Positions 28,539 to 36,470 of a stretch of 64,000 nucleotides of DNA are shown here, in pieces. Both the position numbers and the translations under genes were made by a program. The stretch's first letter is position 1. Each line of letters begins with the position of its first letter. This DNA comes from Kumtagia sp044326205 (GTDB lineage Bacteria; Pseudomonadota; Alphaproteobacteria; Rhizobiales; Rhizobiaceae), in assembly GCF_044326205.1 (NCBI RefSeq), contig NZ_JBIRCY010000006.1, positions 124,001-188,000 of the forward strand, given 5' to 3'. A model generated the notes under the pieces. It made no database searches and was not told where the DNA came from. It saw only the letters and a list, made by a program, of their open reading frames with translations.

Positions 28539-29768
28539 TTAAATCACCACAAAGTCGGCCGCCGTCAGCGTCGGGTTGCCGGTGAGGGTGGCGAAGTGAA
28601 CGGCGGCCCCGGAACCATTGCCATCCGCGTCGTAGAACAGTTTTCCGGTGTCGGTCTCGTAGATGATGCGGTCGTCGGCATCAGCCGCCACACCGGTGGC
28701 GTTGGCCTGGAAGCTGCCCGCTGCCAACGCCCCGGTTGTCGTCAGCGCGGTGAAGACGCCGTTTTCCAGATTGATGGTGTCGTCGGCCGCCTTGAAGTCG
28801 GCAATCGTATCGACATTGCTGGCGCCCAGCGCCGAGGAGAACACGAAGGTATCCTTGCCGCCCATGCCGTGGAGAATGTCGTTGCCGCCCTTGCCATCCA
28901 GCACATTGTCGCCGGCATTGCCGCGCACCAACTGGACAAAATCATTGCCGGTCAGGTTGATCGCGTAGGCTGCCTTCAGCGACGTGGTGTTGAGCAACTC
29001 GGCGCTGACGCCATTACCCAGCACAAAGGTTTTGACGCCCGCACCAACGCGATCACTGCCCGCGCCTGCCGCCTCGACGATCACGGTGCCGGCATTGTGG
29101 ACGGCATAGACGTCGTCGCCGCCCTGGCCGGTCAGCGTATCGATACCGCGTCCGCCGTCGATCAGGATGTTATCTCCAGCGCTTCCGGTCAGCTTGTCGG
29201 CAAATTTCGACCCGATCAGTTTCTCGATGCCGGTCAGCGTGTCGCCCTGGGCGTCGCCGCCGGTGCCGGTGCCCAGTTGCAGATTGACGGTGACGCCAGC
29301 GTTAGACGTAAGGTAGCTCGCCGTGTCCACCCCGGCCCCGCCATCAATGGCGTCTTTCCCTCCGCCACCGACAAAGGTGTCGTCACCCCCGAAGCCGGAC
29401 AGCTTGTCGTCCAGGCCCGTCCCGGTGATGGTGTCGTTGCCGGCCAGCACAAGCCCGAGCAGGCCCTTGGTGTCACCGGATGCGATGAACTTCGAGAGAT
29501 CCGTCACCTTGACGTTCGGAATGGATGCGATCTTGAAGGTGGTTTCACCCGCCGCCACCAGTTCGAAAGTCGAGAGGGTGCCGCCCGTGAGCGCGTCCGA
29601 TGCATCGAAGGTCAGGCCAGCGCCCTTGACGAGGACAAAATTCTTGGCGTCGTCGAAATATTTCGCCTCGGTGGGTGTCGTGGTGGCATCGTCATAGTCA
29701 AAAAGGTCAGCGACCTTCAGGCCGCTCATGTCCAGGGCGACAGTTGTGCCGCCAGATACAATTGCCAT
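28539..29768 (-). CDS. RTX-type calcium-binding protein with distinct N-terminal domain
   Basis: The 409-residue protein has no signal peptide. The first 115 residues are a predicted beta-rich domain (VALDMSGLKVADLFDYDDA...) that I do not recognise. Then come calcium-binding Gly/Asp repeats (LSGFGGDDTFVGGGGKDAIDGGAGVD and others) in two blocks, with a VYAVHNAGTVIVEAAGAGSDRV insert. The same C-terminal module as in the RTX gene at 17964-19373 ends the protein. GGAGGGGGAATCG precedes the ATG at 29768. It is probably exported by a type I system encoded elsewhere. Confidence 0.85.
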   Translation of the reverse strand: MAIVSGGTTVALDMSGLKVADLFDYDDATTTPTEAKYFDDAKNFVLVKGAGLTFDASDALTGGTLSTFELVAAGETTFKIASIPNVKVTDLSKFIASGDTKGLLGLVLAGNDTITGTGLDDKLSGFGGDDTFVGGGGKDAIDGGAGVDTASYLTSNAGVTVNLQLGTGTGGDAQGDTLTGIEKLIGSKFADKLTGSAGDNILIDGGRGIDTLTGQGGDDVYAVHNAGTVIVEAAGAGSDRVGAGVKTFVLGNGVSAELLNTTSLKAAYAINLTGNDFVQLVRGNAGDNVLDGKGGNDILHGMGGKDTFVFSSALGASNVDTIADFKAADDTINLENGVFTALTTTGALAAGSFQANATGVAADADDRIIYETDTGKLFYDADGNGSGAAVHFATLTGNPTLTAADFVVI

Positions 29769-30038
29769 CGATTCCCCCTCCACGCAGACCGCGTCGCCTG
29801 CTCCAATGTGGTGCAGGCGAGCATATAGTGATACAACCCTGTAGGCTGCAACAACTTTTGCGGGTTGATTTCTCTCAATTCGAATTCAAGTTCTGTTTCG
29901 GGTGTTTCGCGTTCTACGGATGACAGAGAGGCGCTTTCGTTGGCGCAAGCGAATTTCCGCGATGCCCCGACACGGCACAAAAGCGTCCTGCGCTGCCAAA
30001 TCGTAACAGCTAATTCACGTTTGATAACAGGCGGTTAG

Positions 30039-30115
30039 TGGCGATCCCGGCAGGATTCGAACCTGCGACCATCGGCTTAGAAGGCCGGTGCTCTATCCAG
30101 CTGAGCTACGGGACC
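30039..30115 (-). tRNA. tRNA-Arg (anticodon TCT)
   Basis: The 77-nt cloverleaf includes an encoded CCA. The acceptor arm GGTCCCG pairs with CGGGATC (one G-U); the D arm contains AGCTGGATAGAG; the anticodon loop is CTTCTAA (anticodon TCT); the T loop contains GTTCGAATC. It lies 59 bp downstream of the NDUFS4-like gene on the same strand. Confidence 0.97.
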
Positions 30116-30174
30116 AAAGACTACGCCTTGGCATACTGCTCGCCGCGCTGGCGGCGATGTGGCAGGCGGGGCGT

Positions 30175-30480
30175 TCAGTGCGTCCAGGGCGTCTTGCGGT
30201 CATAGCGGAAATTCTCCGCATAGGAAATCTGCCGCCGCTTGGCTTCCTTGGGCTCCTGCACGCGAAAGGCGATGCCGTGTTTCTCGGCATAGGCAATGGC
30301 TTCTTCCCTAGTGTCGAAAGTGAGCCGGACCTGGCTCTTCATGTCCGACGAGGTAGTATAGCCCATCAGCGGGTCGATCTTGCGCGGCTTCTCGGGGTCG
30401 AAATCGAGAACCCAATATCCCGTCTTGGCCTTCCCGGACTGCATCGCGGTCTTGGCAGGGCTGTAGATGCGCGCTGACAT
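30175..30480 (-). CDS. NADH:ubiquinone oxidoreductase subunit NDUFS4 family protein
   Basis: The 101-residue protein has the ETC complex I accessory-subunit fold: MSARIYSPAKTAMQSGKAKTGYWVLDFDP, then DPLMGYTTSSDMKSQVRLTFDTREEAIAYAEKHGI and a basic tail (RQISYAENFRYDRKTPWTH). In alphaproteobacteria it is a peripheral complex I subunit homologous to mitochondrial NDUFS4. The frame extends to 30822, but the ATG at 30480 matches family length. The tRNA-Arg gene follows. Confidence 0.92.
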   Translation of the reverse strand: MSARIYSPAKTAMQSGKAKTGYWVLDFDPEKPRKIDPLMGYTTSSDMKSQVRLTFDTREEAIAYAEKHGIAFRVQEPKEAKRRQISYAENFRYDRKTPWTH

Positions 30481-30704
30481 AGGTGTCCTCAGAGTTTGGT
30501 GCCGGCGATCCAGGAACGCAATCCTGAATTCCCAAACAGATATCCGCCGGGGATGCCGAGCTTTGTATGATCCGTCAAAGCGGACCTGCTGCGAACCGTC
30601 CAAGACGTTGATCTGCCCTTTCGTCTGTAGATCATGATGAGCCTGTTGGGCAAGAAGGCTGAGCGATGACGGGGTCGCCCCCCGATTGAGCGGAGGATTG
30701 TTCG
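30481..30704. other. Upstream region of divergent NDUFS4-like gene and permease cluster
   Basis: No gene is supported in this segment. It should hold the promoters of the NDUFS4-like gene and of the rightward cluster, but no convincing -35/-10 pair was identified on either strand. Confidence 0.3.
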
Positions 30705-30827
30705 ATGACTCGGCGTGCCACTGCCGGGGAGAGGCGATCTCCCTACCGGAGCTATAAAGAGCAGCGGGATGGCCGCATTTTTGTCTCCAGTTGCTGCTTT
30801 GGTGACGGCTGGCGCGATCCACGATGA
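30705..30827 (+). CDS. Possible 40-residue basic peptide upstream of the ABC-2 permease
   Basis: An ATG at 30705 has GCGGAGGATTGTTCG before it, a better ribosome site than the permease itself. The product is rich in Arg, with a C-terminal Ser-Ser-Cys-Cys-Phe-Gly-Asp-Gly-Trp. It stops 24 bp before the permease ATG. It could be a leader peptide or a small co-encoded protein, or a chance frame. Confidence 0.35.
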   Translation: MTRRATAGERRSPYRSYKEQRDGRIFVSSCCFGDGWRDPR

Positions 30828-30851
30828 TATGGTCTAAGCGCCGTCGGCAAT

Positions 30852-31667
30852 ATGACTGCGGAAAATCAGATGCTCAGCGAAGTCCGTACGCCAACCTTTT
30901 CCAGCCAGATCGGCGTAGCCGCCCGCGTGGTTACCGCCATGATCTTGCGCGAGACGAGAACCCGTTTCGGCCGCAACAAGTTCGGGTTCATCTGGCTGCT
31001 GCTGGAGCCGATGGCCTATGTCGTGTTTGTCGTTGCCGTTAGGTCGTTCATCGAGAATCGCATACCCTTCGGCCAGAACCTGCTGCTGTTCATCCTCTCC
31101 GGAATCCTAACCTTCCGCATGTTCAGCGCGATCGCCTCGCGCGGGCTTAGCGCCATAACGGCTAACAAAGCACTGTTGGCCTATCCGCCAGTGAAACCGA
31201 TCGACGCGATTGTCGCGAGGCTTGTCCTCGAAACGATCATCATGTTCATAATCTGGATTATCTTCTATTCCATGCTCTCCATCGTCAGCGAAGAAAAGGT
31301 CATCATCAACTATGTCAAGTTTGCCGAGGCTCTTGGCGCTCTCTGCTTCCTGAGCTTTGGTGTCGGTACCTTCAATGCCGTCGTGGCCACCCTGCTGCCG
31401 ACATATGAACGGATATGGGGCGTCATCCGTTTTCCGCTGCTGATTCTTTCGGGTGTTTTCTACGTGCCGGCCCTATCGCCGCCCGCCATGCAGGCGGTGA
31501 TTGGATGGAATCCCATCCTGCACTGTGTCGAGTGGATCCGCACCGCAGTGTACCTGACCTACGATCCGCTCTTGGACAAAACCTATGTTTTTGTTATCGG
31601 AGCCCTCTTTCTCGTCACGGGCCTCCTGCTTGAGCGGGCTTACCGCCACCGCATAATGGCCTTCTAA
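30852..31667 (+). CDS. ABC-2 type transporter permease (KpsM/Wzm-like glycan export)
   Basis: The 271-residue protein has about six transmembrane helices in the ABC-2 arrangement. It opens with a cytoplasmic helix (RETRTRFGRNKFGFIWLLLEPMAYVVFVV) typical of capsule and O-antigen exporters and contains LLILSGVFYVPA and ILHCVEWIRTAVY near the end. This family moves polysaccharide or lipid-linked glycans across the inner membrane, powered by a separate KpsT/Wzt ATPase. No such ATPase is adjacent. The ribosome site is weak. Confidence 0.85.
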   Translation: MTAENQMLSEVRTPTFSSQIGVAARVVTAMILRETRTRFGRNKFGFIWLLLEPMAYVVFVVAVRSFIENRIPFGQNLLLFILSGILTFRMFSAIASRGLSAITANKALLAYPPVKPIDAIVARLVLETIIMFIIWIIFYSMLSIVSEEKVIINYVKFAEALGALCFLSFGVGTFNAVVATLLPTYERIWGVIRFPLLILSGVFYVPALSPPAMQAVIGWNPILHCVEWIRTAVYLTYDPLLDKTYVFVIGALFLVTGLLLERAYRHRIMAF

Positions 31668-31686
31668 AAGCGGACTGCCGATCAGA

Positions 31687-32955
31687 ATGGATTTCGAAAA
31701 CAACCAACGGCCCCTCTCCTCGCCACCAACCGAGGAAGGCGGGGCGCATTTCCAATTCGTTCCGGTCGCGGGGTCGACGAAACTCATCATACTCTTCAGT
31801 GGCTCGAGCGTCCCGCCGCGGTCCTTTCATTTCTGGAAGGTCGGCATGGAGCTCGACGCGAGCCGGCTCTACGTCAACAACGGCAAGAACGAGTGGTACC
31901 AGAACGGCGTGCCCGGCCTCGGCTCCGATCTGCCGACAACCATCATGAACATCAAGCTGTGGGCCCGTCATCTCGGGGCCACGGAGATCTACACGGTCGG
32001 CCAGAGCATGGGCGGGCATGGCGCGATCCTGTTCGGCAGCCTGCTTGGCGCGCGCGTGCTCGCCTTCGGCGCCGAAACGACGATCCGCCTGCCGGCAAGC
32101 CGCAGCGAACGGCTTCTGGCCCCGGATGCAAAGACACCTTTCCTCAACATCCACCGCTTCATCGCGCAGGCTACCATGCCGATCTATTCGCTCGCGGGCG
32201 AAAATGATCCGCTGGATCTGTATTGCATGTCCCTCGCCAAGGGACTCCCGAATTACGAGGCCCGGTCGATGAATTTCGTCGGCCACGGCCCGGGCGGTTA
32301 TCTGCGCAACAGAGAGCGGTTGACGCCGATGATCCGCAGACTGCTGAACAACGAACCGCCCCCGCCAATGCTCGAGGACGGGTTCGGATGCGAGATCGAA
32401 GGGTTCCCTGAAGCCTACTACGCGCTTTTCGTCGCCCATTCGGCGCGGGACTGGGCGAAGGCTGCCGAGATAGGGGTCAAGGCGACATCGCTTCACCCTT
32501 CCTCCGACTTTGCGCAATATCTGACGGGCCACGCCTTCCTGCAATTGGGACAGGCAAAGTCGGCTGTCGGGCATCTTGCGGCGGCGCGCGGCCTTTATGT
32601 CAACTTCGCGGACTATCAGTGGGCGCTGGCGGTGTGCATGCGGGACCTGGGCCGGATCGATCTTTCAATCAGTCTACACCGCCGGTTGCTCCGGACACAT
32701 CCGGCCTTCGCGAAATCGCACTATGCCCTGAGCGTGATGTTCATGGCCAACGGAGCCTTGAAACAGGCAAGCCGGCATGCCAGTCAGGCTGCCACATTGG
32801 AACCGACAAACGCCAAATATGTGGAGCAAAACAAGCGCGCCACCCAGCGGCTGGCAAAGCGTAAGCCTAAGGATATCGGCAAGCTGCCTCCCGAAAAACG
32901 GCGCATAGCAATGCTTTACGACAATGCCGAGGCCGACGTTCAGCCCGTTTCCTGA
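31687..32955 (+). CDS. Alpha/beta-hydrolase-like domain fused to TPR repeats
   Basis: The 422-residue protein has two parts. Residues 25-230 look like an alpha/beta hydrolase: a nucleophile elbow GQSMGG with Ser107, an acid candidate Asp174 in GENDPLD, and His200 in FVGHGPGG, in the correct order. Residues about 245-400 are helical TPR-like repeats (HPSSDFAQYLTGHAFLQLGQAKSAVGHL; HPAFAKSHYALSVMFMANGALKQASRHA). No signal peptide is seen. It starts 19 bp after the permease and is probably co-transcribed. The substrate is unknown; glycan acyl or ester chemistry is inferred from context. Confidence 0.65.
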   Translation: MDFENNQRPLSSPPTEEGGAHFQFVPVAGSTKLIILFSGSSVPPRSFHFWKVGMELDASRLYVNNGKNEWYQNGVPGLGSDLPTTIMNIKLWARHLGATEIYTVGQSMGGHGAILFGSLLGARVLAFGAETTIRLPASRSERLLAPDAKTPFLNIHRFIAQATMPIYSLAGENDPLDLYCMSLAKGLPNYEARSMNFVGHGPGGYLRNRERLTPMIRRLLNNEPPPPMLEDGFGCEIEGFPEAYYALFVAHSARDWAKAAEIGVKATSLHPSSDFAQYLTGHAFLQLGQAKSAVGHLAAARGLYVNFADYQWALAVCMRDLGRIDLSISLHRRLLRTHPAFAKSHYALSVMFMANGALKQASRHASQAATLEPTNAKYVEQNKRATQRLAKRKPKDIGKLPPEKRRIAMLYDNAEADVQPVS

Positions 32956-33355
32956 TGCCATCGATCCAGCATCACTCGACCTCGGTTTGGCATGCTTGCA
33001 CTATGCGTCTTCCAGGCGCCTGGCCTCTGCCGCAAAGTGTCCACAGGAGTAGCTGACCTTTCGTCAACCTGAGGTCGGAGCCCTATCGACCCGGCAATGC
33101 ATTGCCGACCAGCGTGGCTTGGTCTAGCTTCCGCCCGACTTTGATCATAGGCATCGGATGTTCCGACGAACCGCCGCTGTTTGGCCGGGAAGCCGCCCGG
33201 CATGAAGCTGCGTGGTGTTCGACCGGGCCTCGGGCACAAGCACGTTGGCACCCTGGCTCTTGCCAGTCCAAACAGGAAGTGATTCGGTCTATGTCTCTGA
33301 TGCTGAGAAGGCATCAAGTTTCCTAACTGCCCGCAAAATGGGGGGAGTCAAATCC
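32956..33355. other. 400-bp intergenic region before the GSCFA gene
   Basis: No gene, tRNA or clear terminator was found. Short frames on both strands lack ribosome sites. The GSCFA gene has its own strong ribosome site, so a promoter is expected here but was not identified. Confidence 0.35.
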
Positions 33356-34387
33356 ATGGCCGAGTACGACAACGCAGCACCCGCGTCCTTCGACGCTGCT
33401 CCGGTCGACGCACCGATCAAGAAAATCCTCGCGCGCGAAAAGCCGAATCCGCGGTGGAGCACACACCATGTCAACAAGGTGATGACCGTTCCGATCAAGC
33501 CGCTGTTCGGCCACAAGGACAAGCTCTTCACGATCGGCAGTTGCTTCGCCGAGCGCATCCGGCTCTACCTGACCGCGGAAGGATTCGACGTGGGACCGCC
33601 GATGCAGGATGTGCCGATGGCGCCGGATCGGTACAGGATGGATCGGCTGCCCGCGCGGCCGCATATGGACTATTTCAACTCCTTTACCATCCGGCAGGAA
33701 TTCGAACGGCACATCGGCGAATTGAGCTTCGCGCCCGACGACTATTGGGTGACCAAGGACATCTACTGGGGCGGAACAAAAGCCTATCAGGATCCGTACC
33801 GCCGCATGATTTTTGGCCGCACGCCGGAGGATTTGCTCGAAGCCAACCGGCTTACCAGCGCGGCAATCGACCGCGGTATCCGCGAAGCCTCGGTGTTCTT
33901 CATGACGCTCGGCATGGCTGAAGTCTTCCGCAACAGGAAGTCCGGTCTGATGGCTTGCCAGAAACCCGGCTATGCCGGCGGCGCAGGCGAACAAGAGACC
34001 GAGTTCCATATGTCCTCGTACGAGGAGAACTTCGCGAACATGGAACGCGTGATCCAGATCATCGGTAAGGTCAGACCCGAAGCACGAATCGTCCTGACCG
34101 TATCGCCGGTCGGCCTGTCGCGGACATTCGGCGTCGACGACATTCTGGTCGCCAACACCGAAGGCAAGAGCATCCTGCGTGCCGTCCTCGGCGCCTTGGC
34201 ACGCAAGTACCCGAACGTCACCTACTTCCCGTCCTATGAACTGGTGATGTCGAACGCGCCGACCAGCTTCCGCGAGGACGACGGCCGGCATGTCAATAAC
34301 TGGATGGTTGCCAAGATCGTCCAGACCTTCAAGAGCGCCCATTTCGACGCCCGCGGAGAGGTCGCCAGTCAGCAAGCGGCAGAATAG
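33356..34387 (+). CDS. GSCFA domain protein (SGNH-like hydrolase/acyltransferase fold)
   Basis: The 343-residue protein contains the family-naming motif at residues 61-65 (FTIGSCFAERI), whose Ser is the likely nucleophile, and a C-terminal Asp-Gly-Arg-His (about 309-312) matching the DxxH block of SGNH enzymes. Other family features are HMDYFNSFTI and TLGMAEVF. GSCFA proteins are found in cell-surface glycan loci, where O-acyl transfer or removal is suspected. GGGGGAGTCAAATCC precedes the ATG at 33356, which overrides the longer frame from 33212. Confidence 0.85.
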   Translation: MAEYDNAAPASFDAAPVDAPIKKILAREKPNPRWSTHHVNKVMTVPIKPLFGHKDKLFTIGSCFAERIRLYLTAEGFDVGPPMQDVPMAPDRYRMDRLPARPHMDYFNSFTIRQEFERHIGELSFAPDDYWVTKDIYWGGTKAYQDPYRRMIFGRTPEDLLEANRLTSAAIDRGIREASVFFMTLGMAEVFRNRKSGLMACQKPGYAGGAGEQETEFHMSSYEENFANMERVIQIIGKVRPEARIVLTVSPVGLSRTFGVDDILVANTEGKSILRAVLGALARKYPNVTYFPSYELVMSNAPTSFREDDGRHVNNWMVAKIVQTFKSAHFDARGEVASQQAAE

Positions 34388-34579
34388 CGGCGGGCGGCGC
34401 TCACAAGTCGCCGGAACCGCGCTCGTCGGGCCGGCGGCTTACGATCCTGCTGCGGTTTCCGAGGCAAACCACCACCAGCCTCGGAAATCGATGAAATACG
34501 ACCTGTCGCGCATCAAAATGATTCGCCCCGGCGCCCAGACCGTCACAGCGGCTGACCATATCCTATATGATCATCCGGA

Positions 34580-34656
34580 TGGTCGGAGTGGCAGGATTCG
34601 AACCTGCGACCCCCTGATCCCAAATCAGGTGCGCTACCAGGCTGCGCTACACTCCG
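34580..34656 (-). tRNA. tRNA-Pro (anticodon TGG)
   Basis: The 77-nt cloverleaf includes an encoded CCA. The acceptor arm CGGAGTG pairs with CACTCCG; the D arm contains CAGCCTGG; the anticodon loop TTTGGGA gives anticodon TGG; the T loop contains GTTCGAATC. It is transcribed against the flanking GSCFA and dioxygenase genes. Confidence 0.97.
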
Positions 34657-35109
34657 GCGGGCTCTCTTTATGGCGGAGGCGACCGCAAAGCAAGTTCGTA
34701 TGGCCGACTATTCCCATCTGGTTTTCGATAGCGCCCAGGCTGCCTTGTCCGCCGGGAAGGCATCGCCCCGCCAAAGTGGCCTGATTCAATCAAGATTGCG
34801 ATCGCGGAATTTCTGGGATATGGAACCGCCCTCAGCGTCCGTCATCACGGGGTCAAAAAGATTTGCTCGATGTGCGGCTTCTTGGTTGTTGCGGCAATCT
34901 TCCGTTGAGCCCCGAAGCCGGCAAAGATGCCAAGAGCAGTTGAGAAGCGCTTGAAACATCGAGACCCTCTATCAGAGCGGATTATAGGATCAGGAATTCC
35001 GTGAGGCACACGGAAGCGCCAGCCAAGGTGGTTGAACCGGCTTTGACAGTCGCGTTATTTCATCTATTGCTAGCCCATTCACCCAGCCGGGAAGAGGAAT
35101 GATTGCACT
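34657..35109. other. 453-bp intergenic region between tRNA-Pro and the dioxygenase gene
   Basis: A plus-strand frame at 34670-34954 lacks a ribosome site and family features, so it is not called. TTGACA at 35043-35048 and a TATTGC-like box near 35065-35070 may be the dioxygenase promoter, spaced about 16 bp. Confidence 0.4.
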
Positions 35110-36354
35110 ATGAGTTCAGACAAGATTCTTATCGAGGCCCGTAACGATTCGATCCAGGTTGAACAGATCGCCGCCGAGGACCTCCGCCAGAATATCGGCG
35201 ACTATCTGGAGCCGAACTGGCGCGCCCGCCGCGCCGCCGAGGCGTATCGCAAATACACGCTTACCTCGGTCAACGACCAGGACGAATACATGAACATGCG
35301 TGCCGCCTTCTCGGAGACGAAGGGCAAAAGCAACAAGGTGTTCAGCGACGTCATCGCCTCGCATGTCCGCAAGACCCGCTACGACATGTCGCAGACGCTG
35401 TTCGGCGAGTATGTGCCGCAGCCGAACGGCGACAAGCCCGCCGCCGCGGCGAAGCCGGCTGCCCCGGAAGGGGACATGATGGACGATACGACCGTCAGTC
35501 TCGTGAATGGCGAGGACGGTGAGGACGAGACTGCTGACGCCTGGGCGAAGGTTGTCCAGGGCGCCGCCCGCCACCTTGAGCTGCATGGCTACTGGAAGGC
35601 CAAGTTCACCATTCCGGAGACCATCGTCGAAAGCCTGAAGCAGAAGATCCTCGGCAAGCTGGTCGAGAACCACGGTGACAAGGTGCAGGGTGCCCTGGAC
35701 GGCAAGCCTGGCGCGCCGATGCAGATCAAGGGCGACGCGCGCTGGCTCGCGAGCTTCGAGGAGATGTACCAGCTTTCGTCAGACCCGCTGCTGCTGTCGA
35801 TCGTGCAGGCCTATATGGGCGTCCCGCCGATCTTCAACACCCCGGTTTCCTTCCTCAACTCCTTCGTGAAGGCCAAGAACGACAAGCAGCTCTCGGATAC
35901 GGCGCAACTCTATCATCACGACATGCACCGGCTGGGCTTCGTGAAGATGTTCGTCTACCTGAGCGACGTCAATCTCACTTCCGGACCGCACGTGCTGTTG
36001 CGCGGCACGCACCGCAACCGTCCGGACGCCCTGTGGGCCGACGGCCGTCATTCGGACCAGAAGGTCGCCGAGCAGGGCATTGCGCACGAGGAAACCAAGA
36101 TCCTTGGCAAGCGCGGAACCGTCTTCCTGGTCGATACCAGTGCCCTTCACAAGGGTGCGCACCCCGAGACGGAATCGCGCCTGATGGCGCAGGTGCAATA
36201 CACCAACTCGCTGTTCGGCCGGCCGCTCGCCCCTTCCGACCACAAGATCGAGATGGCCCAGACCAACAAGAACAAGGACATCCTGGCTGCCGCCGCGCAT
36301 GTGCGCAAATACGCAGGCAAGGCCGGCGTCCGCTTCATGCAGAACTATATCTGA
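35110..36354 (+). CDS. Phytanoyl-CoA dioxygenase-like (Fe(II)/2-oxoglutarate) protein
   Basis: The 414-residue protein has a C-terminal double-stranded beta-helix oxygenase domain. The metal-binding HxD is in LYHHDMHRLGF, the distal His is in ALHKGAHPETESR, and the Arg just after it would bind 2-oxoglutarate. The first 150 residues are a charged region with an Ala/Pro-rich linker and are unfamiliar. PhyH-family enzymes hydroxylate lipids or small molecules. AGAGGA lies upstream of the ATG. It is placed beside the glycan-modification cluster. Confidence 0.75.
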   Translation: MSSDKILIEARNDSIQVEQIAAEDLRQNIGDYLEPNWRARRAAEAYRKYTLTSVNDQDEYMNMRAAFSETKGKSNKVFSDVIASHVRKTRYDMSQTLFGEYVPQPNGDKPAAAAKPAAPEGDMMDDTTVSLVNGEDGEDETADAWAKVVQGAARHLELHGYWKAKFTIPETIVESLKQKILGKLVENHGDKVQGALDGKPGAPMQIKGDARWLASFEEMYQLSSDPLLLSIVQAYMGVPPIFNTPVSFLNSFVKAKNDKQLSDTAQLYHHDMHRLGFVKMFVYLSDVNLTSGPHVLLRGTHRNRPDALWADGRHSDQKVAEQGIAHEETKILGKRGTVFLVDTSALHKGAHPETESRLMAQVQYTNSLFGRPLAPSDHKIEMAQTNKNKDILAAAAHVRKYAGKAGVRFMQNYI

Positions 36355-36392
36355 GCCTCCGGCGCCGCGCCTCGCGGCGTCCTCGGAAAGCA

Positions 36393-36420
36393 AACGGCCG
36401 GACGATCGTCCGGCCGTTTT
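36393..36420. terminator. Palindromic terminator between convergent genes
   Basis: A perfect 26-bp palindrome (36393-36418) continues into TTTT on the plus strand and starts AAA on the other side. It can end both the dioxygenase transcript and the leftward iol operon. Confidence 0.9.
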
Positions 36421-36470
36421 CATTTGGAAGCTTTGGTTCTCGCTCCGGCAAGGCGGCGGGTCTTTGCCGC

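Noticed and set aside
28364..28585. Protein-like frame containing GRIRTCDHRLKSPV
   Set aside because: This peptide is the well-known false translation of tRNA-Arg sequence; it marks the tRNA fragment rather than a gene.
34670..34954. 94-residue frame after tRNA-Pro
   Set aside because: It has no ribosome site, starts at the tRNA boundary, and shows no family features or hydrophobic pattern.
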